Assembly: GCF_002803845.1 (NCBI RefSeq)
Contig: NZ_CP024985.1
Span: 7,327,501-7,391,500, forward strand
Direction: 5' to 3'
Length of the DNA: 64,000 nucleotides
From: Streptomyces lavendulae subsp. lavendulae
GTDB taxonomy: Bacteria; Actinomycetota; Actinomycetes; Streptomycetales; Streptomycetaceae
Part shown: positions 44,156 to 52,930 of the stretch, in pieces
How the letters are laid out: each line of letters begins with the position of its first letter
Numbering within the stretch: position 1 is the stretch's first letter
Notes under the pieces: model-generated
Database searches by the model: none
Told to the model about the DNA's origin: nothing
Seen by the model: the letters and a program-made list of their open reading frames with translations, nothing else
Translations under genes and position numbers: made by a program

Positions 44156-45580
44156 CTAGCCGCCGATCCGGGCGACCAGGACGCAGGCGTCGTCCTCCCG
44201 CTCGCCCTCCCCGAACTCCTCCGTCACCAGCCGTACGCAGTCCTGCGCCGAGCGCGCCGCCAGGAACCGCGGGGCGAGCGCCAGCAGGCGTTCCGTACCG
44301 TCCGGCCGGCCGAACCCGATGCCCTGCGGCGCCAGTCCGTCCGTGTGCAGGACGAGCACGTCGCCCGGTTCGAGCTGCTCCTCGGCCTGCCCGTACGCGG
44401 CCCCCGCGGTCGCGCCCAGCAGCACGCCCTCCGGCGGCCGCAGCGCCCGCCCCCGGCCGCACCGGAACAGCAGCGGCGCGGGGTGCCCGGCCTGGGCCCA
44501 GGACAGCACCCGGCGCGCGGGGTCGTAGCTGCAGCAGAGGGCCGAGCCCAGGGCGGGTTGTACGGAGGCCTCCAGCAGCCGGTTCAGCCAGCCCATCAGG
44601 GGGCCGGGCTCGATCCCGGCGATGGCCATCCCGCGCAGGGCGCCGAGCATCATGGCCATGCCGGACGCGGCGCTCACCCCGTGCCCGGTCAGGTCGCCGA
44701 CCGTCAGCAGGGAGCGGCCGTCGGGCAGTTCGAGGGCGTCGTACCAGTCGCCGCCGATCAGCGAGCCGGTGGCGGAGGGCAGGTAGTGCGCGGCCACGTC
44801 CATGGCGGCGGCGCTGCCGTGCGGGAACCGCAGGGAGCCGCGCCACGGGGGGAGCACGGCTTCCTGCAGCTCGACCGCCAGCCGGTGCTCGGTCCGCGCG
44901 ATCTCCTGCCGGCGCTGGAGCGAGTCCTGTGACTCGCGCACCGCCCGCTGGCTCCGGCGCAGTTCACTCACGTCACGGAGCACGGCCCACATCGTGGCCG
45001 TGCAGCCGTCGGAGTCGAGTACCGGCTCGCCCCTCATGTGCAGCGTCCGGACGCGGCCGTCGGCCCGGACGATGCGGAACTCGCCGTCGATCGGCTTCCC
45101 GTCGACCAGGCAGTCCGTGACCATGGCGGTCAGCAGGGGCTGGTCCTCGGAGAAGAGGGTGGAGCCCAGCTCGTCGAGGGGCAGCGGGCCGGCCTCGGGC
45201 GGGCGGCCGAAGATCTGGAAGAGCTCCTCGGACCAGGTGACCTCGTCCGTCAGCAGGTTCCACTCGGCGCTGCCGACCCGGGTCTGCCGGTCCTCGGCGG
45301 TGGTCCCGGGCGCCGCCGGGGGGAGCCCGGAGGACTCGGGGACGGGCGGCAGCCCCTCCCGGAGCTGGCCCAGGTGCTCGCCGAGGTCGTCGAGCTGGTG
45401 TACGGCCAGGTCGCAGAGCGCGCGCTGCCAGCGGCCCCGCGGGTCGTCCTCGTCCACGACGGTGTCGCGGCGGACCGCGTCCACGTCGCCCCGCAGCCGC
45501 CGGGTCCGGGAGATCAGGGCGTCCACCGGTCCCGGCTCGGGAGGCTGCGCGGGGCGGTCCGCGTACAGATGGGACGGCAT
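44156..45580 (-). CDS. PAS domain/SpoIIE-type serine phosphatase
   Basis: A 474-residue protein. Residues 1-95 are a helical region, 100-225 a PAS sensor (WNLLTDEVTWSEELFQIFGR, REFRIVRADG-like FRIVRADGRVRTLHMRG), and 245-474 a PP2C/SpoIIE catalytic domain with metal-binding aspartates in IGGDWYDALELPDG, GDLTGHG and EGEREDDACVLVARI. Such phosphatases act on anti-anti-sigma factors in sigma-factor switching. ATG 45580 has GGAG seven bases upstream. It is convergent with the Nsd-type regulator, suggesting a developmental or stress locus. Confidence 0.88.
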   Translation of the reverse strand: MPSHLYADRPAQPPEPGPVDALISRTRRLRGDVDAVRRDTVVDEDDPRGRWQRALCDLAVHQLDDLGEHLGQLREGLPPVPESSGLPPAAPGTTAEDRQTRVGSAEWNLLTDEVTWSEELFQIFGRPPEAGPLPLDELGSTLFSEDQPLLTAMVTDCLVDGKPIDGEFRIVRADGRVRTLHMRGEPVLDSDGCTATMWAVLRDVSELRRSQRAVRESQDSLQRRQEIARTEHRLAVELQEAVLPPWRGSLRFPHGSAAAMDVAAHYLPSATGSLIGGDWYDALELPDGRSLLTVGDLTGHGVSAASGMAMMLGALRGMAIAGIEPGPLMGWLNRLLEASVQPALGSALCCSYDPARRVLSWAQAGHPAPLLFRCGRGRALRPPEGVLLGATAGAAYGQAEEQLEPGDVLVLHTDGLAPQGIGFGRPDGTERLLALAPRFLAARSAQDCVRLVTEEFGEGEREDDACVLVARIGG

Positions 45581-46141
45581 GGGCACTCCGATGCAGGCGC
45601 GGCGATGAGAACGCGTCACGGCCAGGTCCGGAAGAAGGACCGGCTACGACTGTGGCACAGCCCGCGACGGGCCGTAAGCCGTTTGGCAACATCCGTACAG
45701 GCCTTGCTCCTGGCATATGCCTCGGGCCTTCCGGGCTCCCGGCACGCGTACGAACGAATCCGGTCACCCGCGTACGGGCCCGGCCGACCGGGGGACCTGG
45801 GAGGTCCCTGCGCCCACCCCGCCCGCGGGCCGCACACCGACGTCCGGAAACGGACCCTTCCGGCGGGGCCTTCGAGCGTACGGACGAGGTGTGCGGGGCC
45901 TTGAGCACCGCCCGACCTCCGGGTGAGCCCGCGATCACCCCCTCCGGGGGATCCCTCGAAAGGGGGAGCCCCCCGCCCTCGTGAGGTCCGAACCGGGTGT
46001 GCGCCGGGCGCGGTTCGTGGTCACGGAGGTCACCTGCGCCCCGCACTTCCCACTCCTTCGCGTGATCGCTACTCTACGTGTCGGTAATGAGCCGGTGGCG
46101 GTCCGAGCGGCGGGCCGGGGGCAGGGCGGGGACACGACCAG
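45581..46141. other. Divergent intergenic region with a small hairpin
   Basis: About 560 bp between the phosphatase and the molybdenum-enzyme gene. A compact hairpin GGGACCT-ggg-AGGTCCC lies at 45792-45808, and GGTCAC is repeated nine bases apart near 46019. No gene is convincing. The AT-richer stretch around 46045-46085 may hold the promoter of the molybdenum-enzyme operon. Confidence 0.4.
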
Positions 46142-48415
46142 ATGGCCGAACAGAGCGGGGCGACCGCGACCGGTTCCGCACGTCCCTCCGACGACGGGCA
46201 GGGGGCCACCGGGAGCAGCCGGCGCTCCTTCCTGACCTACCTCGTCGCGGCGCCGACCCTGGCGCTGATCACCCGGGCGGGCGCCGACGTGCTCGCGCCG
46301 CAGCCCGCGCACGCCGTGATCCCGACCCTGCCCGCCGTCGCCGACCTGGTCGACCTCGGCGACCTGTTCATCCTGGCCGGCGCCCCCACCTCCGCCCTGC
46401 TGGCGCTCGCGGTGGAGACGGACGGCACGATCCGCTTCCGGCTGCCGCGCGAGGAGGTCGGCCAGGGGCTGACCACCGCCGTGGCCATGCTGGTCGCCGA
46501 GGAGCTCGACGCGCCCCTGGGCTCGGTCCGGGTGGAGCTCGACGACGCGCGCCCCGAGCTGCTGTTCAACCAGCTCACCGGCTCCTCGAACTCGATCCGT
46601 TCCCTGTACGGCCCGGTCCGCCAGTGCGCCGCCGGAGCCCGCGCCCGCCTGGTCGCGGCGGCCGCCGCCCGCTGGAACCTGCCCGCCTCCCGCCTGACCA
46701 CCGCGGGCGGCGTCGTACGGGCCCCCGACGGCCGTACCGCCGACTACGGCAGCCTCTCCGCGGAGGCGGCGGCGCCCGGCCTGATCGTCCTCGGGGCCTC
46801 CCCGAAACCCGCCGCACGGCACGCCCTCGTCGGCACCCCCACCCGCCGCATCGACGCCCGGGCCATGGTCACCGGAGCCCAGAAGTACACCCTCGACCTC
46901 GACGTGCCCGGCGCCAAGCCCTGCGTGGTGCGCCGTCCGCCCACCCTCGGCGGCGCCGTGCGCGGCGTGTCCAACCTCGCCGCCGTCCGGGCCATGCCCG
47001 GGGTCCTGCACGTGGTCACCGTCCCGACCGGGGTCGCCGTCGTCGCCGAGACCTTCGGGCAGGCCCTGGACGCGAAGGCCGCCCTCCAGGTGGTCTGGGG
47101 CCCCGGCCCCGCCGACCAGCTCTCGGACGCGCAGATCCGCACCAGGCTCCGGGCCGCCACCCCGCCGCTGCTGGTGCCGCCGCTGCTCACCCCGTACGTG
47201 GACGCCGAGTTCGACTTCGCCTTCGTCAGCCACGCCCCGATGGAGACCAACTCCGCCGTGGCCGACGTACGCGACGACCGTGCCGAGATCTGGTCCGGGC
47301 TCAAGTCCCCGATCGTGGCGCGCGAGACCATCGCCGCCGATCTCGGGCTGCCGCTGGACAAGGTGAAGGTGCACGTGGTCCAGGCCGGCGGCTCCTTCGG
47401 CCGGCGCCTGTTCTTCGACGCGGCCCTGGAGGCCGCCCGGATCTCCAAGGCCTGCCGCCGCCCGGTGAAGCTGATGTGGACCCGCGTCGACGACACCCGG
47501 CACGGCCGGATGCGCCCCGCGACCCACCACCGGATCCGCGCCACGCACCTGCTGGGCGAGGTGCTCAGCTTCGAGCACCGGGTCGCCGCCGCCGAGACCG
47601 ACTTCCGGCACGGACTCGGCGAGATCATCACGGCCACCGCCGCGAGCCTGCCGTCGGGCATCGGCAACGCCACCCTCGCGCAGACCCTGTTCCTGACCAC
47701 GGTGAAGTCCCCGTACCACTTCGGGCTCACCACCCAGACGCTGAACGAGGTGCCCACCGGCATCCCCACCGGGTCCTGGCGCTCGGTCTACTCGGCCAAC
47801 ACCCGGGGCGCCGAGGAGATCGTCGTCGACGAGCTGGCCGCCGCCACGGGCAAGGACCCGTACCGCTTCCGCCGCACCTTCCTGAAGACCGACGCCCAGC
47901 GCGCGGTGCTGGACAAGGTGGCCGCCGAGGGGGAGTGGGGGCGGGCGCTGCCGGCCGGCTGCGCGCAGGGCATCGCCTTCCACGAGGAGTACAAGTCCCG
48001 CACCGCCTGTCTGGTGGAGATCGACACCCGCGATCCGGAGCACGTGCGGGTCACCCGGGCGGTCATCGCGGTGGACGTGGGCCTGCCGGTCAACCCGAGC
48101 GGCCTGGAGGCGCAGATGATCGGCGGCCTCACCGACGCGATCTCCACCACGTTGCGGGCCGGGCTGCACCTGGACAAGGGGCTCCCGCTGGAGGGCAGTT
48201 ACAGTCAGTTCCACTGGGCGAAGCAGCGTGACACCCCGCTGGACGTACGGGTCTTCGTGCTCCCGGCGACGGGGACCGATCCGGGCGGCGCCGGCGAGCT
48301 CGGGGTGCCTGCCGCCGTCGGCGCCATCGCCAACGCCTGGGCCCGCGCCACCGGTTCCAAGCCGCGCAGCTTCCCCCTCGACTTCGACGTCGACTTCACC
48401 CCCTACCCGCGCTGA
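46142..48415 (+). CDS. Molybdopterin-dependent hydroxylase large subunit (IorB-like), Tat-exported
   Basis: A 757-residue protein. A twin-arginine signal SSRRSFLTYLVAAPTLALI spans residues 20-40. The body matches the isoquinoline 1-oxidoreductase beta type of the xanthine-oxidase family: MPT-binding GGSFGRRLFFDAALEAA and NTRGAEEIVVDELAAATG, and near the end GAGELGVPAAVGAIANAWAR, where the glutamate is the likely catalytic base. Such enzymes hydroxylate N-heterocycles or oxidise aldehydes in the periplasm-like space. It forms an operon with a 2Fe-2S subunit 16 bp downstream; no FAD subunit is present, as in the IorAB type. Confidence 0.88.
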   Translation: MAEQSGATATGSARPSDDGQGATGSSRRSFLTYLVAAPTLALITRAGADVLAPQPAHAVIPTLPAVADLVDLGDLFILAGAPTSALLALAVETDGTIRFRLPREEVGQGLTTAVAMLVAEELDAPLGSVRVELDDARPELLFNQLTGSSNSIRSLYGPVRQCAAGARARLVAAAAARWNLPASRLTTAGGVVRAPDGRTADYGSLSAEAAAPGLIVLGASPKPAARHALVGTPTRRIDARAMVTGAQKYTLDLDVPGAKPCVVRRPPTLGGAVRGVSNLAAVRAMPGVLHVVTVPTGVAVVAETFGQALDAKAALQVVWGPGPADQLSDAQIRTRLRAATPPLLVPPLLTPYVDAEFDFAFVSHAPMETNSAVADVRDDRAEIWSGLKSPIVARETIAADLGLPLDKVKVHVVQAGGSFGRRLFFDAALEAARISKACRRPVKLMWTRVDDTRHGRMRPATHHRIRATHLLGEVLSFEHRVAAAETDFRHGLGEIITATAASLPSGIGNATLAQTLFLTTVKSPYHFGLTTQTLNEVPTGIPTGSWRSVYSANTRGAEEIVVDELAAATGKDPYRFRRTFLKTDAQRAVLDKVAAEGEWGRALPAGCAQGIAFHEEYKSRTACLVEIDTRDPEHVRVTRAVIAVDVGLPVNPSGLEAQMIGGLTDAISTTLRAGLHLDKGLPLEGSYSQFHWAKQRDTPLDVRVFVLPATGTDPGGAGELGVPAAVGAIANAWARATGSKPRSFPLDFDVDFTPYPR

Positions 48416-48431
48416 CCGACTGGAGCACGCC

Positions 48432-48887
48432 GTGCCCTCGCACACCTTCACCGTCAACGGGCGCAGCGTCACCGTCGACGCGCCCGACGACCTGCCCCTC
48501 CTGTGGGTGCTCCGGGACATGCTGGGCGTCACCGGCCCCAAGTACGGCTGCGGGGTGGACGTCTGCAAGGCCTGCACCAGCCACCTCGACGGCACGGACG
48601 TCCGCCCGTGCGTGGTGCCCGTCTCCGCCTGCGCGGGCAAGCGGGTCACCACCATCGAGGGCCTGGCGGACGGGGACGTGCTGCACCCCGTGCAGGAGGC
48701 CTGGCTGGAGCAGGACGTGGCCCAGTGCGGCTTCTGCCAGCCCGGCCAGATCATGGCCGCGGTGGCGCTGCTCCGGCGGACGAGCGAGCCGACGGACGAG
48801 GACATCGACGCCATCGCCAACATCTGCCGCTGCGGCACCTACTTCCGCATCCGCGAGGCCATCCGCAGCGCCGCCGCCCGGATGTGA
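48432..48887 (+). CDS. 2Fe-2S small subunit of the molybdenum hydroxylase (IorA-like)
   Basis: A 151-residue protein with two iron-sulfur clusters. The plant-ferredoxin-type cysteines lie in YGCGVDVCKACTSHL and VRPC; the second, all-helical cluster uses QCGFCQPGQ and CRCGTYFRIREA. This is the standard electron-transfer subunit of the xanthine-oxidase family. The start is GTG 48432 after GGAG. It has no signal and would be co-exported with the Tat-signal large subunit. An external acceptor such as a cytochrome is expected, because there is no FAD subunit. Confidence 0.92.
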   Translation: MPSHTFTVNGRSVTVDAPDDLPLLWVLRDMLGVTGPKYGCGVDVCKACTSHLDGTDVRPCVVPVSACAGKRVTTIEGLADGDVLHPVQEAWLEQDVAQCGFCQPGQIMAAVALLRRTSEPTDEDIDAIANICRCGTYFRIREAIRSAAARM

Positions 48888-48918
48888 GGCCGCCCGTCCG
48901 CGGGGGACGGGGCCGTGG

Positions 48919-48952
48919 GCGGGGGCCGGATCCCGGTGGATCCGGCCCCCGC
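48919..48952. terminator. Terminator between convergent genes
   Basis: GCGGGGGCCGGATCC-CGGT-GGATCCGGCCCCCGC, a perfect 15-bp stem with a tetraloop, between the molybdenum-enzyme operon and the SHOCT gene. Confidence 0.88.
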
Positions 48953-48969
48953 CGCGCGGCGCGCGGGGC

Positions 48970-49383
48970 TCAGGCGAGCAGCTTCTGCTTGGCCTGCTGG
49001 AACTCGGCCTCGGTCAGATCGCCCTTGGTCCTGAGCTCGGAGAGTCTGGCCAGCTCGTCCGCCGTGCTCTTGGCGGAGCCGCCCGCGGTCTCGCGGATGT
49101 AGCTGTTGAACGCCTCCTGCTGTTCCTGCGCGTGCTTGATCTCGCGCTTGCCCATGTTCTTGCCGCGGGCGATCACGTAGACCAGGACGCCCAGGAACGG
49201 GATCAGGATCAGGAACAGCAGCCAGAGGGCCTTCAGCCAGCCGTTCATCTCGTGGTCGCGGAAGAGGTCCACGATGATGCGGAAGAGCAGGACCAGCCAC
49301 AGGACCCAGAGGAAGATCCACATCACCGTCCAGAACGCGCCCAGCACGGGGTAGTCGTAGGCCAGATAGACGGATGCCTGCAT
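48970..49383 (-). CDS. PLDc_N/SHOCT membrane protein
   Basis: A 137-residue protein. Two transmembrane segments (FWTVMWIFLWVLWLVLLFRI and LWLLFLILIPFLGVLVYVIA) form the phospholipase-D-nuclease N-terminal-like module, also seen without any nuclease. The C-terminus is a SHOCT domain: DELARLSELRTKGDLTEAEF followed by QQAKQKLL. SHOCT domains are small helical oligomerisation modules. The family is common in Streptomyces and its role is unknown; it may be linked to envelope stress. Confidence 0.88.
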   Translation of the reverse strand: MQASVYLAYDYPVLGAFWTVMWIFLWVLWLVLLFRIIVDLFRDHEMNGWLKALWLLFLILIPFLGVLVYVIARGKNMGKREIKHAQEQQEAFNSYIRETAGGSAKSTADELARLSELRTKGDLTEAEFQQAKQKLLA

Positions 49384-49404
49384 GGCCGTCCTCCTTCGTT
49401 CGGG

Positions 49405-49437
49405 CGGCCGTCCGGACGCGTGGCGCGCGGACGGCCG
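49405..49437. other. Inverted repeat upstream of the KimA-like gene
   Basis: CGGCCGTCCG pairs with CGGACGGCCG (10 bp, 13-nt loop) about 150 bp before the permease ATG. It may be a leader hairpin or part of a promoter; no riboswitch core was recognised. Confidence 0.35.
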
Positions 49438-49589
49438 ACGTGATCACCATCGCAGCAGGCCTTCAAGATCGCCACTGGGCCGGACGGCGGCCCGACGCAG
49501 GCCCCGCGGGGCCCTGCGGGAGCCCGACGGCGGCCGGACGGACCGGCCGCTTCCCGCCGAATCGGGCACCAATGGACGATCATGCCGGA

Positions 49590-51548
49590 ATGAGGCGTAT
49601 CAATCTGAAACGCGTGCTGGTCGGTCAGCCCCTCGACACCGCGCGCCTGGGCGAGACCCTGCTGCCCAAGCGGCTGGCGCTGCCGATCTTCTGCAGCGAC
49701 CCCCTCTCCTCCGTGGCCTACGCCACCGAGGAGATCCTGCTGATCCTCGCCCTCGGCGGGGTCGCGCTGCTCCACCTCACCTGGTACGCGGCCGCCGCCA
49801 TCGTCTTCCTGCTGGTCGTCGTGATCGCCTCCTACCGGCAGACCTGCCACGCCTACCCCGGCGGCGGGGGCGCGTACATCGTCAGCTCCGAGAACCTCGG
49901 ACCGACCGCCGCCCTCACCGCCGCCAGCGCCCTGCTCGTCGACTACGTGATGACCGTCGCCGTCTCCGTGGTCTCCGGGGTCGACGCCATCACCTCCGCG
50001 ATCCCCTCCCTCAGCGACCACGAAGTCGCCCTGTCCGTCGCCTTCGTGGTGCTGCTGACCCTGATGAACCTGCGCGGCGTGCGCGAGTCGGGCCGCGTCT
50101 TCGCCATCCCCACGTACGGATTCGTCCTGGTCATCTACGTGATGTTCGCAGTCGCCGCGGTCCGCATCGGGACCGGCGAGACCATCCGGGCCGAGTCCGC
50201 CCAGCTGCCGATCCACGCCGTCGGCACCTACACCGGCTTCGCCGTGGTCCTCCTGGCCATGCGCGCCTTCGCCTCCGGCTGCACCGCCCTCACCGGTGTC
50301 GAGGCCATCAGCAACGGCGTCCCCGCCTTCGAGAAGCCGAAGGCCAGGAACGCGGCCACCACCCTCGCCGCCATGGGCGTGCTGTCCGTGACGATGTTCT
50401 CCGGCATCACCGTCCTCGCCATGACCTACCAGGTGCACGTCGCGGCCGACCCCACCGAACTCGGACTGCCCCCCGGCACCCCGATGTCCACCGCGCTCGC
50501 CCAGATCGGCCGCGCCACCTTCGGGAACTGGCACTTCCTCTTCTACCTGCTCCAGGCCGTCACCGCGGGGGTCCTGATCCTCGCCGCGAACACCGCCTTC
50601 AACGGCTTCCCGATGCTCGCCTCGATCCTCGCCAAGGACCGCTACGCGCCCCGCCAGCTCTACAACCGCGGCGACCGGCTCGTCTACTCCAACGGCGTCG
50701 TGCTGCTCGCCCTCGCCGCCATCGCCCTCATCGTCGCCTTCGACGCCGAACTGACCCGCCTCATCCAGCTCTACATCATCGGCGTCTTCGTCTCCTTCAC
50801 CCTCTCCCAGGCCGGCATGGTCCGGCACTGGCGGCGCACGCTCGCCTCGGCGGGCACGCCCCGCGGGGACCGGGTCCACATCCACCGCCGCCTCGCCATC
50901 AACGCGGTCGGCGCCTGCATGACCGCCGTCGTCCTGGTCATCGTCCTCATCACCAAGTTCACGCACGGCGCCTGGCTGGTCGTCATCGCCATGCCCGCGC
51001 TCTTCATCGGCATGAAGGGCGTCCGCCGCCACTACGACGTCGTCGCCCGCCAGGTCACCGTCGCCCCCGGGATCAAGCCCCGCAAACCGTCCCGCCACCA
51101 CGTCATCGTCCTCGTCGCCTCCGTCCACGCCCCCACGCTCAAGGCCCTCGGCTACGCCCAGGGGCTGCGGCCCGACACCCTGACCGCCCTGTCCGTCGCC
51201 GCCGACGAGGAGGACGCGCAGCGGCTGCGCCAGGCCTGGGGCGAGCACGACCCGGGCATCGCGCTCAAGATCCTGCACTCGCCCTACCGCGAGGTGGTCG
51301 GACCGGTGATGGCGTACGTGGAGGAACAGGCGGCCGCCGAGGGCACCGACGTGCTGTCGGTGGTCATCCCCGAATATGTCGTCGGCCACTGGTGGGAGCA
51401 GCCCCTGCACAACCAGAACGCGCTGCGGCTCAAGGCGCGGCTGCTGTTCACCCCGGGGGTCGCGGTGATCGACGTGCCGTACCTGCTGGAGTCGGCGCGG
51501 CACCCGGAGCCCCGCGAGGGGCGGGAGGCGGGGGCGCCGCGGGGGTAG
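49590..51548 (+). CDS. KimA-like APC-family potassium transporter
   Basis: A 652-residue permease. From memory it aligns along its length with Bacillus KimA: LVGQPLDTARLGETLLPKRL, the first helix SSVAYATEEILLILALGGVA, SYRQTCHAYPGGGGAYIVSS, SGCTALTGVEAISNGVPAFE and NGVVLLALAAIALIVAF. About twelve membrane segments are followed by a cytoplasmic domain (VIVLVASVHAPTLKALGYAQ). KimA imports K+ with protons and is controlled by c-di-AMP. ATG 49590 is preferred; another at 49572 is possible, and neither has a strong ribosome site. Its 3' end overlaps the convergent PucR-type gene by 101 bp. Confidence 0.83.
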   Translation: MRRINLKRVLVGQPLDTARLGETLLPKRLALPIFCSDPLSSVAYATEEILLILALGGVALLHLTWYAAAAIVFLLVVVIASYRQTCHAYPGGGGAYIVSSENLGPTAALTAASALLVDYVMTVAVSVVSGVDAITSAIPSLSDHEVALSVAFVVLLTLMNLRGVRESGRVFAIPTYGFVLVIYVMFAVAAVRIGTGETIRAESAQLPIHAVGTYTGFAVVLLAMRAFASGCTALTGVEAISNGVPAFEKPKARNAATTLAAMGVLSVTMFSGITVLAMTYQVHVAADPTELGLPPGTPMSTALAQIGRATFGNWHFLFYLLQAVTAGVLILAANTAFNGFPMLASILAKDRYAPRQLYNRGDRLVYSNGVVLLALAAIALIVAFDAELTRLIQLYIIGVFVSFTLSQAGMVRHWRRTLASAGTPRGDRVHIHRRLAINAVGACMTAVVLVIVLITKFTHGAWLVVIAMPALFIGMKGVRRHYDVVARQVTVAPGIKPRKPSRHHVIVLVASVHAPTLKALGYAQGLRPDTLTALSVAADEEDAQRLRQAWGEHDPGIALKILHSPYREVVGPVMAYVEEQAAAEGTDVLSVVIPEYVVGHWWEQPLHNQNALRLKARLLFTPGVAVIDVPYLLESARHPEPREGREAGAPRG

Positions 51549-52788
51549 CGGCCCGCTGGGTCACCGCCGCGTGGGCCAGGGCCAGTTCGACCACGTGCGC
51601 CGGGTCGGACAGGGCGCGCCCGGTGAGCTGCTCCAGGCGGCGCAGCCGGTTGGAGACGGTGTTGCGGTGGCAGTAGAGCCGCTGGGCGGCGTACGTCGTC
51701 GAGCCGCGGCAGGCCAGCCAGGTGCCGAGGGTGTCCAGCAGTACCCGCGTGTCCTCCGGGGGCAGCGCCAGCACCGGGCCCAGCACCACCTCGCGCAGCC
51801 GGCCGGCGAGTTCCGGGTCGCCCGCCACCAGGGCCGCCGGCAGCCGCTCGTCCAGCAGGACGGCGCCGGGAGCGGAGGCCGCCGGGGCGGTGCGCAGGGC
51901 GAGGGCCGCGAGCCGGCGGGCGCCGGCCAGCGCGGCCGGCGCCGACACCACCGGGCTGATCCCGGCGGGCACCCCGAGCGGCGCGAGGAGCTCGCGCAGC
52001 GAGTCCAGCGGATGGTGGCCGAGGTCGACGAGGCCGGTCTCCCCGTCGGCCCGCACCCGCCACAGCACCCGGGGCCCACCCACGTCCGCCCCCGGCCCGG
52101 GACCGCCCCGGGGCCTCCCGGCGGCCGTGACCGGCGCGGCGGCCGTCCCCGGTCCGGTGGCCGGTGCGGTGTGCGGTCCGTCGGTGCCCGGGGTGCCGGT
52201 GCCGGGGGCGAGGACGACCACGGCGAAGCGGCCCCGGTCCGCCAGTCCCAGCCGCCCGGCCGCCGCCGCCGTGCCGCCGGCCGTGCCACCGCCGTCGAGC
52301 AGCGTGTCCAACAGGGCCGCCCGCAGCTCCCGTTCGCGCTCGCCGCGTTCGGCCTCGGTCCGCAGGTACGCCTCCGACGCGGCGTCCGTCATCTGGTCCA
52401 GTACGTCCCACAGCGCCATCGCGCCCGGCAGCAGCCCCGGGAGCTCCGCCCGGTCGTGCGCGGCAACCGCCTCGGTCAGGCTCTGCCACAGCAGCCGCCC
52501 GCCCCGCCGGTAGGTCCGCCGCAAGGAGGCGAGCGGCACCCCTTGTTCGGCACGCAGCGCACCCGTGGCGCGGGCGCCGGCCAGCTCGGCCGGCAGCCCC
52601 CGGGCGCCGCGGACCAGGCCGTCGACGGCCTGGGTCAGGGTGAGGTGGATCCGCTCGCGCAGCTCGGCCCGCCCGAGCCGGGCGGCGTAGGCGGGATCCT
52701 CGGTCAGGGTCCGGTCGGCGAGCCGGTCCGCCGCGATGCCGATCCGGCGGTCCAGGTCCTCGCGTATCTCCTCGATGATCCGCTCCAT
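51448..52788 (-). CDS. PucR-type helix-turn-helix regulator
   Basis: A 446-residue regulator. ATG 52788 starts MERIIEEIREDLDRRIGIAA; the longer frame upstream is discarded. The N-terminal half is a helical region followed by a GGDEF-like degenerate domain, and near residue 380 lies the PucR HTH_30: TTYAAQRLYCHRNTVSNRLR. A proline/alanine-rich tail of about 40 residues runs antisense through the end of the KimA-like gene. The PucR family senses small molecules, from purines to amino acids. Its target here is unknown; the convergent gene is not an obvious one. Confidence 0.87.
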   Translation of the reverse strand: MERIIEEIREDLDRRIGIAADRLADRTLTEDPAYAARLGRAELRERIHLTLTQAVDGLVRGARGLPAELAGARATGALRAEQGVPLASLRRTYRRGGRLLWQSLTEAVAAHDRAELPGLLPGAMALWDVLDQMTDAASEAYLRTEAERGERERELRAALLDTLLDGGGTAGGTAAAAGRLGLADRGRFAVVVLAPGTGTPGTDGPHTAPATGPGTAAAPVTAAGRPRGGPGPGADVGGPRVLWRVRADGETGLVDLGHHPLDSLRELLAPLGVPAGISPVVSAPAALAGARRLAALALRTAPAASAPGAVLLDERLPAALVAGDPELAGRLREVVLGPVLALPPEDTRVLLDTLGTWLACRGSTTYAAQRLYCHRNTVSNRLRRLEQLTGRALSDPAHVVELALAHAAVTQRAATPAAPPPPAPRGAPGAAPTPAGTARRSPRPPG

Positions 52789-52930
52789 GACGGGCAGGGT
52801 TGCACGGCCGGGGACGCGCTGGGGAGGGCCCGGAGGGCGAAGGTCCGCCGACGCGTGCGGAGCACTGCGCATGCAGTGCTCCGGAAACGGCCCCGGATCC
52901 CGCACCGCGCCCGCGAGCGGTGGTGCGCCG

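Noticed and set aside
49384..49589. c-di-AMP (ydaO-type) riboswitch before the KimA-like gene
   Set aside because: Only a simple 10-bp inverted repeat is present. The conserved ydaO core was not recognised by eye; a covariance search would settle it.
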